Origin: Siphonodentalium dalli
Taxonomy: Eukaryota > Mollusca > Scaphopoda > Gadilida > Siphonodentaliidae
DNA length: 64,000 nt
Direction of reading: 5' to 3'
Assembly (NCBI GenBank): GCA_032622095.1
Contig: CP136066.1
Span: forward strand, 60,606,609-60,670,608
Position 1 is the first letter of the stretch; each line of letters starts with the position of its first letter. The position numbers were made by a program, and so were the translations under genes. Under the pieces are notes generated by a model that did no database searches, had not been told where the DNA came from, and saw nothing but the letters and a program-made list of their open reading frames with translations. Shown here piece by piece: positions 1 to 13,000 of this stretch.

Positions 1-285
1 GACTGTCCTTTTGGTTTCAGGAAGGTAACTTAAGAATTTGGTTTGTGGGTTTAATCGCACAAAATACTGGTCAAATTCCGGTTCCACCTGCCAATTTTCA
101 CCATTGTTATAGCGCTTTTTGTTGGAATATTTACTCAATTTTCGTTTCCAGATGATGACTAGTAAGTCTCAACTGAATGGAATGAAATTTGGTTTGTGAG
201 TTTACTAGCCCAACATACAGTTTACTAGCCCAACATACAGGTCAAGTTCAAATTTGGGTTCCGCCCGCCAATTTTCACAGGTGTT

Positions 286-577
286 CAAGCCTTGAAATAG
301 GGTGTCTGTCATTTGCAGAATGAGGTCCCCAGAGGGTGAATTTAGTGATGCTACCCCGCATAGCGGGCTAGCATCACCAAATTCACCCTCTGGGAACCTC
401 ATTCTGCTGAGGTGTAAGCAGAATGAGGTCCCCAGAGGGTGAATTTGGTGATGCTAGCCCGAAGCAGAATGAGGTCCCCAGAGGGTGAATTTGGTGATGC
501 TATGCGGGGTAGCATCACTAAATTCACCCTCTGGGGACCTCATTCTGCAAATGACAGACACCCTATTTCAAGGCTTG
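286..577. mobile_element. hAT-like double-hairpin MITE with 8-bp target duplication
   Basis: Terminal inverted repeats begin CAAGCCTTGAAATAG and continue TGTCTGTCATTTGCAGAATG. Inside are two hairpins, each with arms GCAGAATGAGGTCCCC...; a 10-bp spacer separates them. CAGGTGTT flanks both ends (278-285 and 578-585), an 8-bp duplication as expected for hAT elements. No transposase gene. Confidence 0.85.
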
Positions 578-717
578 CAGGTGTTATTGGCCCTTTAATT
601 GAACTAATACTGGTGTATTTTGCTACACCCTAGTGATCCTCTTGTTACCCTTGTTTGACTTGGTTATTTGCAGAAGATAAAATGCATAATCGAGGTGACT
701 AATGGGTGAACATTACC

Positions 718-892
718 AACTTCAACTGGGGAACTTCAATCTGATCATAGGTCTCCCATAGCAGTTGAGGCCAAAGCAAAATGAGGTCCCCAGAGGGTGA
801 GTTTGGTGATGATAGCCCACTGTACGGGATAGCGTCACAATATTCACCCTCTGGGGACCTCTTTCTTCAAATGACAGACACACCATTTCAAG
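718..892. mobile_element. Related MITE remnant of the GCAGAATGAGG family
   Basis: Contains the hairpin arms (AATGAGGTCCCCAGAGGGTG and its inverse) and the AAATGACAGACACACC terminal segment ending CAAGGCTTG, but lacks a clear left end. It resembles the internal part of the longer subfamily (GAGGTGACTAATGGGTG). Confidence 0.6.
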
Positions 893-977
893 GCTTGTTC
901 TGTTGAAGATATTCATGGGAGAAGTATGTTTCTTCATATAGTTTGTCGGCAATGAAGATATTTACTTTTGTTTTCAG

Positions 978-1034
978 GTTGAACCAACAAAAGAAGAACA
1001 AACACAGCCATCAAAACTAGCAGCTATGCGAGAT
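978..1034 (+). CDS. Exon A of the unrecognised gene
   Basis: 57 nt, 19 codons, phase 0 at both ends. It follows a T-rich tract ending TTTTCAG and is followed by GTGAGT. It encodes VEPTKEEQTQPSKLAAMRD. No known domain. Confidence 0.7.
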
Positions 1035-4000
1035 GTGAGTACATGGCTATCAGCTTGTCAATTAAAATGTTCAAATTGAATGTTGAAATCCAATGTGGTG
1101 GAGCTTGTGAAACAAAACAAAATTGTTTAACCCTTTACCCAACAGAACGGCCCTGTGCCAATGCATTCTCTTATATATAAGAGAATGCATTGGCTTAACA
1201 CATATTAAAAATGATAAATTTGTCAAAGAATGTAGAAAAATATTATAAAAAATGTTAAAAAATGTAAAATAAAATTATAAAATTGTTAAAGAATGTAAGA
1301 AAAAATGGTAAAAAGTGTTAAAAAAGATTATTTTTTTAGGCCAATGCATTCTCTTATATATGCGAGGCGACCTATGGTCGACTCGCATATATAAGAGAAT
1401 GCATTGGCACAGGGCATAACTGTAACCATCACAATGTGGTCAATGGGCCGGTTCCAATGATATCCATATTTGTATGGTTCTATTGAGACAGACCGAAGAT
1501 ATTTTAGGCTGTTGAAGCTTTATTTGGCCGGTTTGTTGGGTAAAGGGTTAACGAAAGTTCAGTGGATAGAAATATCATCCTTAAAGCGCTGCATGGTCTT
1601 CGTAATATGTTCTGGTTGCAACAAATGGTATTGAAATTCCTATCAAAACATTAACATTGTAAAATGTCGTAGCATTAACAATTATTATTAACAATTATTA
1701 TATACGATCTAGATTTTCAAAGAAAAGTTTCAAATTAAAATCGTTCTTCAACATAACTGCAATGGGGGGTGGTTTGCATCCTGTCATTCAACAAAGGACG
1801 GTCCTAGAACTCAGGAATCGATTTGCTTGTTGACGAGTGCATTTGCATTCATAAGATATTCATAGATTTTTGGAGAACAATGTACAGTAATGCTCTTAAG
1901 TAATCGACTCCTTAACCACAGCAGAATTATGGGTAACTTTTCAGGATTTAGTCGGAAATATGGCTTGTTGCCATACATCGGAAAGCTCTCGGGGAGAGCT
2001 TTCCTATGAATGGCAACAAGCCATATTTCCGACTAAATCCTGACAAGTTACCCATAATTCTGCTGTGGTTAAGGAGTCGATTACTTAGAGCATTACTGTA
2101 CTTCTGTGTTATTGTATGAGTGTATACTGCATGATTTATTAGGAATTCTGGATTTTTTCCCATTTTTTTCCCATTCCTGACTAGTAGCTCTATTCCGGAT
2201 TTTTAACAAAGCCCTTTCCTGCTAAAAAAAATTCTAAATTGTAACTATAGAAATTGAATTATGTGAGTTACATGAAACTGTTTAGTTGGTATAATGGGCA
2301 TACTTGTTTTATCAACAAAACCTAGGGAAAGGGTTTATTTAATCTACTGAATTCAATTTGATTTTACAACTGAAACTCATATAAAATCAGTCGAAATATT
2401 TCTTGGGCAATATGTGGAAAAATTAAATTCGTCATAATTCAGATAATCAAGTTTCTCTTTAAACTTCCATAGTACATGCTATGCCCTCAGAAAGCTATTC
2501 AATTCTCTCTTGGAATGATGGGAATTCAATCTCAGAGCATCTGAGTCTCTTCTTTGGTTTCCTGATTGTTTCTGGTCAGCCACTTTGCTGTATCCAGTCC
2601 TTTGATTTTTAAAAATGCATGTGAGCAGATTATTGTGTGTCTGACTTTGGATCCAGGCACAAAATTTTGCTTTGGTGCACCTAACAGGAAATATAAGTTA
2701 CTAGCAGTTAGCCCGCCAATGGCGGGATTGGTCCCATGGCTTTGGTCGATCCATTAATTTTTGTTTTTCAAGGTAACCCCGTACAGGCACGCCGACAAAA
2801 ATATTCCCCGTCCCGAGTTGACCATACATAATAAGCCCTAAGTAGGAAATTTCGTCTCGATATCCCCAGTTTCCGAGACGGTCGATTGAGCCGTATTTAT
2901 ACTTGTGTATATAAACGCTCTTTAACAACGACACCGCAGTTACGAACGCTCTTTAATCATTAACCCATCAATTGCAACGACAGTGACAGGGCGAAGGATT
3001 TAAACAGTGCTCGGACGTTCTCAGAAGCAGTGCGATGACACTTCTCGTGGCTTTTTACCCTTAGATAGCAAGTTTGGTCGAGCCGTTTTCGAGTCTATAA
3101 AGGATATACACACATATATGGAAGTCTCAAAATATATAGTTGATAACTGATGGCTGTGCATGTAAACATGTATTTATTACATGATCCTACCCTTATTCCA
3201 TTCAATAAACCCATTCTATAAATTGTGATATTAAACGTTCGTTTAATAACAGGAAATAGTGCCAGGTGACCTTTGACTTCCGGTTTGTTCTCTTTTTACA
3301 TTCTGTACGCTACGTCTCAAAATATATGTCTTCCAATATTTTTTTCCAACAAACTATAAGGAATGAAGAGTTTGAAAAGTTGTGTCATTAAATATACGCT
3401 ATTAAATATGCCAAAGAGTCTTTATTTATTTGGGACTATTTCTTTACCCGGACAAATAACGCAGAGTTAAGTGAAACGTCATCCCATGACTTATAGAAGC
3501 CGATGTTAGTTTCGGGTCCTATTTGTTGATTTAAGAGTGTTTTGTCGAGGTTTTGGATTATGTAATAAATAGAATCTACAACTCGTCCCCAGTTTATAGC
3601 AGAATTTACAAAACTCGTCCAGTAAATGAGGTCTGGACCTCGCCAAAGGCTCGGTCCATACGTAATTTACTGGACTCGTTTTGTAAATTCCGCTATAAAC
3701 TGGACTCGTTGTAGATCCTCTATATAATACACTCAAATAACATTGCTTTGTGCTATTTTAATCAAATTAAAGATCAAACAAGATAAAAGTGTTTCTTTCT
3801 GGTTTACTTTAATGTGATTTAAATCACTGATAGAGCATCTACGCATGCTCACGATTAGACCGCAGGCAAATCGTAGTGATCAAGCAATATTTGAATTTTT
3901 ACCAGGAATATATTGCCGTGTCCTTTACAATGCACACAAACAACAAATCAGCCCCTGTGGAACTTTTAACCCTTTACCCAACAGAATGGCCCTGTGCCAA

Positions 4001-7000
4001 TGCATTCTCTTATATATGCGAGTCGACCATAGGTCGCCTCGCATATATAAGAGAATGCATTGGCTTAACACATTAAAAATTATAAAATTGTTAAAGAATG
4101 TAAGAAAAAATGGTAAAAAGTGTTAAAAAAAGATTTTTTTTAAGGCCAATGCGTTCTCTTATATATGCGAGGCGACCTATGGTCGACTCGCATATATAAG
4201 AGAATGCATTGGCACAGGGCATAACTGTACTATCACAATGTGGTCAAGGAGCCGGTTCCAATGATATCCATATTTGTATGGTTCTATTGAGACAGACCGA
4301 AGATATTTTAGGCTGTTGAAGCTTTATTTGGCCGGTTTTGGCCGGTTTGTTGGGTAAAGGGTTAATTGAGTTGGGACAGGAAAGGGAGTGTTTATATAAT
4401 GTTTCTGCCCTTTGCTATGCTGACAGAGAGCAAGAGAGCTGCTGCAATTGCTTACATTGCGAAAGCAGTGCAGTTGACCGATAAAAAGTAATATTTATAT
4501 AATGTATTGTTCAAGCTCGACTTCAAAGTTCAAATTTAAAAAAATCGCCTAATGTTTAATTTCGAAACTTGATATATTAATAATTGCGTAACGAAGAGAA
4601 AGCAATATATAACCCTTTGCCTTTGTTTTAAAACTAGAGACCTATACAGAACTTCTACTATAGTAGAATGGTTTAATTTACATCGCAGTGCTCATCACAG
4701 CGTCTGCGGGCTTGCCACTTTTCTCCACCTGCGAATTTTCCCCACTTGCAATTTAAATCGCAGCGTCTGCGCTTGACATTTCAGTAATAAGAGCAAGCCT
4801 TGAAATAGTGTGTCTGTCATTTGCAGAATGAGGTCCCCAGAGGGTGAATTTAGTGATGCTACCCAGCATAGCGGGCTAGCATCACCAAATTCACCCTCTG
4901 AGACCCTCATTCTGCTGAGATTTATTCGATGTTCATAACTTCGACATCAAGATCGACCTAGACGTCCCAACTCGTGAGTAGTCCTTACTACATTTGTGTT
5001 CCTCCTGGCTGCCAAAAAAACTAAATATGCAATGAGAAATGTTTTGATTTATTATCACACCGACAGTCATGATTTTTGGATGATAGATTGAGCCCATACC
5101 TAGTACAGTGAAGTTTTTACAAATATTTCCTGTCAAGCTCTGTCAACCTACTTTAAAAAATCTGGCTTTTTTACATAGTTTGAAAATATCTCTGATATTG
5201 TGAGGGTAAAGAGTTGTTGTTATAGTACTATAGCATACATCGGTTATATGGCATAATGATTTTTTCCTTCAAATTGATAGTTTGAAATTGAGATTTTTTT
5301 TATGGGGCGCCTTCTTAATGCTGCACCCAACAGAAGGGCCCTGTGCCAATGCATTCTCTTATATAAGCAGAATGAGGTCCCCAGAGGGTGAATTTGGTGA
5401 TGCTAGCCCGCTATGCTGGGTAGCATCACTAAATTCACCCTCTGGGGACCTCATTCTGCAAATGACAGACACACTATTTCAAGGCTTTAATAAGAGTGTA
5501 TGTAAACCAAGATTTCACAAGCTTTATCTCATCACTATTGGATTATATTGATAATGAAAATAAGAACAAAGTTTATCTAATTTTTCATGTTCTTGTTGAT
5601 AATGGTCTGAAAAGCTTTGTATTATTTTTTAAGCTTTACCCACCGGGAACACCTTTTGTTTCTTTAAGTGCTTTATCAAACCAATCTTATTATCGTTGTA
5701 TATTTGCAGGCTCTTGATGGTAAAACTAGTAAAGGTCCCATCGAGGTCGTCGAAAAAACAGCGGAAGATTTATTCGATGTTCATAACTTCGACATCAAGA
5801 TCGACCTAGACGTCCCAACTCGTGAGTAGTCCTTACTACATTTGTGTTCCTCCTGGCTGCCAAAAAAACTAAATATGCAATGAGAAATGTTTTGATTTAT
5901 TATCACACCGACAGTCATGATTTTTGGATGATAGATTGAGCCCATACCTAGTACAGTGAAGTTTTTACAAATATTTCCTGTCAAGCTCTGTCAACCTACT
6001 TTAAAAAATCTGGCTTTTTGACATAGTTTGAAAATATCTCTGATATTGTGAGGGTAAAGAGTTGTTGTTATAGTACTATAGCATACATCGGTTATATGGC
6101 ATAATGATTTTTTCCTTCAAATTGATAGTTTGAAATTGAGATTGTTTTTATGGGGCGCCTTCTTAATGGTGCACCCAACAGAAGGGCCCTGTGCCAATGC
6201 ATTCTCTTATATATGCGAGTCGACCATAGGTCGCCTCGCATATATAAGAGAATGCATTGGCTTAACACAATAAAAATTATAAAATTGTTAAAGAATGTAA
6301 GAAAAAATGTTAAAAAGTGTTAATGCATTCTCTTATATATGCGAGGCGACCTATGGTCGACTTGCATATATAAGAGAATGCATTGGCACAGGGCATAACT
6401 GTAACCATCACAATGTGGTCAATGAGCCGGTTCCAATGATATCCATATTTGTATGGTTTTATTGAGACAGACCCAAGATAATTTAGGCTGTTGCAGCTTT
6501 ATTTGGACGTTTTTGGCCGGTTTGTTGGGTAAAGGGTTAATGCTGCACCGGCGCATCTCCCGTCATGAAAGGGTTAACAAACTAGTTAAGATTTTTCAAC
6601 TCAAGTGATTGGGGCTATTCAAATTCTTGTCTAGAAGATGCATAATCTGATTAATTGGCGCTCAATTACTATTTATTTGGATTCGGGGGTAAAAAATATT
6701 TGATTTGAGTCGAGGAACCCACCTATCAAAGCTCAGAGTTACTAGATATCAATTTTTGAAATCTCATTTTTCACCATCGAAAATTAATAGTGGCCGAGTA
6801 AACAGTCGACGAGCCAACGGTCTCTGACCAAATTGCGGATAAAGATGGATAACTCTAAAATCAAGAGGCTTTCTGTGGATAATAAGGCCAAATTTCGTCG
6901 AACAACATGTTTATAAATAACATGTTTCAGGCAATTTTATACTATAGTTATACTTTTTAGCTCACCTGAGACGAAGCCTCCGGTGGAGCTATAGTCATCA

Positions 7001-10000
7001 CTCCTCGTCCGTCGTCCATCCGTCTGTCCGTCCGTCCGTCAACAATTCTTTAAACATCTTCTCCTCTGAAACCATCAGACCGATTGGGTTTATATTTTGT
7101 GTGGATGTTCCCTAGGTGACTCTTATTCAGATTTGTTCAAATGAGATCACCAAGTCAAATAGTTTTGATGTCAGGACCATAAATATTTTTCCACATAGTA
7201 ATTCTTAAAACGACTTCTTTTCTGAAGTTGTCGGGCCGAATGGGTTCATATTTGGTATGAGGGTACCTTGGGTGACTGTGGTTCAGATTTGTTCAAATGA
7301 GGTCACTGGGTCAAATGTGGGTGGGGCTATGGACATAAATCTGAAGAAATATATTTTTTTAGATTTAACTTATTGCTCAATTTAATCAACAAAAAAATTA
7401 TATATATTTTATTTTTAATAAATAATTTTTTTTATTAAATAAAATATTTTTTATTTTAATAAAATAAAAAACATTTAATTAAAATTTTGAAGAACTTATG
7501 ACATTACATCTTCGGGGGGTAGGTACCTCTAGTCACCCCACTAAATTTGGTTGAAATCAAGGGTTTGGGAGAAACATGAGCAGACAGTTGTACAGAAATG
7601 TTCAGTAAATTCCTTTTAATACTAGTATCTGTGCATTCCCATTACAAGCCAACTCTGCTCCGAACTGCCAGGCTGACAGACATGACACATTTTGTTTATA
7701 CAGGGTTTGTTTCCGCCAGGCCGGCTGTGGGTCCGTCCTACGGACCCATTCCCACCGTCGGTCGTTGCACGAAATCCCACTCATACACAAATAAATGACG
7801 TTATTAAAAACTTTTTCAGTCTTGTCTGTGTCGACAGGTTATATATCTACACTTATTAGCTCAACTTTACTTTGTAAAGTTTGAGCTATTGCCATGGCTT
7901 TGTCGTCCGTCGTCTGTGTGTGCGTGTGTACGGGCGGCGTCAACAATAGAGGCTACAGGACGTACCTTTGATCGGATCATTATGAAATTTGTCATAGCTG
8001 TTGACATCAACATTTGTACCGGAATGATTCATTTTGGGGTCATACGGAAAAAAAACATGGCCGCCAGTGGCCATCTTAGATTTCAAAATTCAATCCATTA
8101 GCACGGGCTGTTCATCTGATCGTCATGAAATTTGTTATGGATGTTAATATTGACATGTAGATGGGAACGAGTAATTTTGAGGTCATTCGGCCAAAAAACA
8201 TGGCCGCCAGCAGCCATCTTCGATTTTACTCTTTGCATGACTAAATCCTTTAGCACGGGCTACAGGTCGTACCTTTAGTCAGATCGTCATAAAATTTGTC
8301 ATGGATGTTAACAATGACATGTAGATGGGAACGAGTCATTTTTGGGTTATTCGGGCAAAAAACATGGCCGCCAGCAGCCATCTTGGATTTTACTCTTTGT
8401 ATGACTAAATCCTTTAGCACGGGCTACAGGTCGTACCTTTAGTCTGATAATCATGAAATTTATCATGGCTGTTGAAATTGGAATGTAGATGGGAACGAGT
8501 CATTTTGGGGTCATTCGGACAAAAAACATGGCCGCCAGTGGCCATCTTTGTTTTCAAAATTCAATCCATTAGCACGGGCCACAGGTCGCACTGTTCGTCT
8601 GATCATCATGAAATTTGTCATGGATGTTAATATTGACATGTAGATGGGAACGAGTAATTTTGGGGTCATTCGGCCCAAAAACATGGCTGCCAGCAGCCAT
8701 CTTGGATTTTACTCTTTGTATGACTAAATTCTTTAGCACGGGCTACAGGTCGCACTGTTCGTCTGATCATCATGAAATTTGTCATGGATGTTAATATTGA
8801 CATGTAGATTGGAACGAGTCATTTTGGGGTCAATCGGCCAAAAAACATGGCCGCCAGCAGCCGTCTTGGATTTTACTCTTTGCATGACTAAATCCTTTAG
8901 CAAGGGCTACAGGTCCTACTTTTCGTCTGATCATCATAAAATTTGTCAAGAATGTTAATAATCACATGTAGATGGGAACGAGTCATTTTGGGGTCATTCG
9001 GCCAAAAAACATGGCCGTCAGCAGCCATCTTGGATTTTACTCTTTGTATGACTAAATCCTTTAGCACGGGCTACAGGTCGTACCTTTAGTCTGATCATTA
9101 TGAAATTTGTCTTGGCTGTTGATATTGGAATGTAGATGGGAACGAGTCATTTTGGGGTCATTCGGACAAAAAACATGGCCGCCAGCGGCCATCTTGGATT
9201 TCAAAATTTAATCCATTAGCACGGGCCACAGGTCGTACTGATTGTCTGATCATCATGAAATTTGTCATGGATGATAATATTTACATGTAGATGGGAACGA
9301 GTAATTTTGGGATCATTCGGCCAAAAAACATGGTCGCCAGCAGCCATCTTGGATTTTACTCTTTGTATGACTAAATCCTTTAGCACGGGCTACAGGTTGT
9401 ATCTTTAGTCTGATCATCATAAAAATTTTCATGAATGTTAATAATGACATGTAGATGGGAACGAGTCATTTTGGGGTCATTCGGCCAAAAAAGATGGCCG
9501 CCAGCAGCCATCTTGGATTTTACTCTTTGTATGACTAAATCCTTTAGCACGGGCTACAGGTCGTACCTTTAGTCTGATCATCATAAAATTTTTCATGGCT
9601 GTTGAAATTGGAATGTAAATGGGAACGAGTCATTTTGGGGTCATTCGGACAAAAAACATGGCCGCCAGCGGCCATCTTGGATTTCAAAATTTAATCCATT
9701 AGCACGGGCCACAGGTCGTACTATTCGTCTGATCATCATGAAATTTGTCCTGGATGTTAATGTTGATATGTAGATGGGAACGAGTCATTTTGGGGTCAAT
9801 CGGCCAAAAAACATGGCCGCCAGCAGCCGTCTTGGATTTTACTCTTTGCATGACTAAATCCTTTAGCACGGGCTACAGGTCATACTTTTAGTCTGATCAT
9901 CATAAAATTTGTCATGGCTGTTGATATTGGAATGTAGATGGGAACGAGTCATTTTGGGGTCATTCGGACAAAAAACATGGCCGCCAGCGGCCATCTTGGA

Positions 10001-13000
10001 TTTCAAAATTTAATCCATTAGCACGGGCCACAGGTCGTACTGATTGTCTGATCATCATGAAATTTGTCATGGATGATAATATTTACATGTAGATGGGAAC
10101 GAGTAATTTTGGGGTCATTCGGCCAAAAAACATGGCCACCAGCAGCCATCTTAGATTTTACTCTTTGTATGACTAAATTCTTTATCACGGGCTGCAGGTC
10201 GTACCTTTAGTCTGATCATCATAAAATTTATCATGGATGTTAACAATGACATGTAGATGGAACGAGTAATTTTGGGGTCAATCGGCCAAAAAACATGGTC
10301 GCCAGCAGCCATCTTGGATTTTACTCTTTGTATGACTAAATCCTTTAGCACGGGCTACAGGTTGTATCTTTAGTCTGATCATCATAAAAAATTTCATGAA
10401 TGTTAATAATGACATTTAGATGGGAACGAGTCATTTTGGGGTCATTCGGCCAAAAAAGATGGCCGCCAGCAGCCATCTTGGATTTTACTCTTTGTATGAC
10501 TAAATCCTTTAGCACGGGCTACAGGTCGTACCTTTAGTCTGATCATCATAAAAATTTTCATGGCTGTTGAAATTGGAATGTAAATGGGAACGAGTCATTT
10601 TGGGGTCATTCGGACAAAAAACATGGCCGCCAGTGGCCATCTTGGATTTCAAAATTTAATCCATTAGCACGGGCCACAGGTCGTACTATTCGTCTGATCA
10701 TCATGAAATTTGTCCTGGATGTTAATGTTGAAATGTAGATGGGAACGAGTAATTTTGGGGTCAATCGGCCAAAAAACATGGCCGCCAGCAGCCATCTTGG
10801 ATTTTACTCTTTGTATGACTAAATTCTTTAGCATGGGCTACAGGTCGTACCTTTAGTCTGATCGTCATAAAATTTGTCATTGATGTTAACGATGACATGT
10901 AGATGGGAACGACTCATTTTGGGGTTATTCGGCCGAAAACATGGCCGCCAGCAGCCATCTTGGATTTTACTTTTCTCTTCATGTCTATAAACTAGTATTA
11001 GACATTCAACTTTCCACATTCCTAATCGCTCCATTGACTGTAATATATTAAATTATTCCCTTTCCAAGTTGAGCTACAGTGTCAATGACACTTTCATTTT
11101 CATTAATATTGACAAAATGAAATCGACACAGTCCATCTCCCGAAAAAACAATAAGAAACAGCGTGTCAAATAGCGACATTAGATACAGCGTAATACATGT
11201 CGCGGTAACATCAAAGAATGCCGGACCGTTGAGTGCGGATATTTTTGTGCACGGGATTCCATGGATGAAACTATTCACGCTCGAAGACCCCGTGCTATCG
11301 TACGATTACATAATTGGATCAAAGAACACCCAATTACTGAGTCGGGGATATTTTTATGCACGGGATTTTCATGGATGAAACTACTCAATGTTGATCATTT
11401 ATCTTATTGTTGTATTATCATTTGTTTTGAGTTCGATGTACCGGTAAGTGAAGTTCTTGAAAAATACATGTAATTCTCTACATGTGTTGATTATTATGCG
11501 TATATTGCCATGCATACTTAACAAAATCCCAAAGTGATTTATTTCACAATAATACGGAACCTGTCCCAAATCAGTCTTTATAGCGGGAATTCATAGTGAG
11601 AACACCATTCATTTGAGCCATATTACATGCATGGAGGATAAACACCCCCCCCCCCCCCCCCCCCCCCAATATGGAGATTTTGTCAAAGTACGGTCAATAA
11701 TAGTAACGTTGTCCCGCCTGGGTCCCCATCACAAGCACAATAATCAACTACGCACATGTTCACATTTCCCACCAAAAATTCAATAAATTTTATAACACGT
11801 TGGCTAAAACTCTGTTCTATAGCTGCGGTCATCAGTTATTGGACTAATACAGACTATTGAACAAGCTACGCGTTCCGGGTGAAAGATTTCGCTACCATTC
11901 GTATTTCGCAGCTATAAATATCTCCTGCAGAAAAACCCTGCAGTATGACGTCACCGCGCACAAATAGTTTTATGATTGACAGAATATATAATCCTGTCAG
12001 TTTCATTTTCACTGACGCTACTTGAAATTCTAAGAAATACTTTATTCAATTCTCCTTACTAGGTATTATTGGTCAATGTGTAGATTCTTATTAGTGTTTA
12101 GATTCATTATACCTGTTGGAATCTTATTGTAAGTTATAAATTTGTAAACAGTTAACACTGTATTAAACTCGTAGCTCGTTCATTTATATATATATATATA
12201 GTCTTCAATCAGACGGCAGTCTTACGTACGTAATTAAATGACTAACTATTTGGGTACCATTAACAGAATTAATGCACCCACGGAAATGATCGACTTGCAT
12301 AATATACGTAGCTTTGGATTGCTTTGTGGGACACTCAGGTGCAAGGAAATGGCTTCTTTTCAGTGTCAAATAACCAAATTTTCGCCCGACAGGACGAACC
12401 ATGGTGTGTTTCCTCAATACGTGAATACGGACTCATTAATTCTCCCCTGGCGGAAACCCTGTTATAATCAGGGCCAGATAGATAGATAAGAGAACTTCTG
12501 TAGCTATAGGCAGGGTCCCAAGGGAGTGTATTCATGTCATTCATAATTTAAATGAGATTAATAGTGTTGTACATTTGTTTTCTAAAGTTGTCAGTAGCAC
12601 CATCATTGTTTACAATACACTGGTCATTAATTTCAGATTAAATTCCTTTTCTCAGAGCTTTGAGTGTGTCTGGCATTTGTAGAATGAGGTTCCCAGAGGG
12701 TGAATTTAATTATGCTACCCTGCACGGCAGGCTAGCATCGCCAAATACACCCTATGAGGACCTCATTCTGCTTAGGCTTCATCTTCTGGGAAGTATCTAG
12801 AGTCTCAAATTGACATTTTTAGCAGCTCTTTTCCCTTCTGTTCAGATTTTAAAATGCATAATTGAGGTGTCAAATGGGTGCGCATACTGTCATATGTCAG
12901 TAATGTCACCAACTTCAGCTGGAGAACTTCTGTCTGTCCCTAGGTCTCCCATAGCAGTTGAGGACTAAGTAAAATTGGGTTCCCAGATGGTGAATTTGGT

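Noticed and set aside
15-30. Possible 4-nt exon after TTTGGTTTCAG at the window start
   Set aside because: A pyrimidine tract and AG precede GAAG and GTAACT, but nothing else supports an exon and the upstream phase is unknown.
5282-5551. 89-residue open frame with [16 protein letters not shown]
   Set aside because: It reads through the hairpin arms of a MITE; the same peptide phrase recurs in every copy in several frames.
10151-11034. Open frames with SKMAAGDHVFWP and SKIQDGCWRPCF phrases
   Set aside because: By-products of the 160-bp units, whose length is often near a multiple of three; no start or stop context is kept between units.
11645-11668. Long poly-C run
   Set aside because: Simple homopolymer whose length may be a sequencing artefact; no associated structure.
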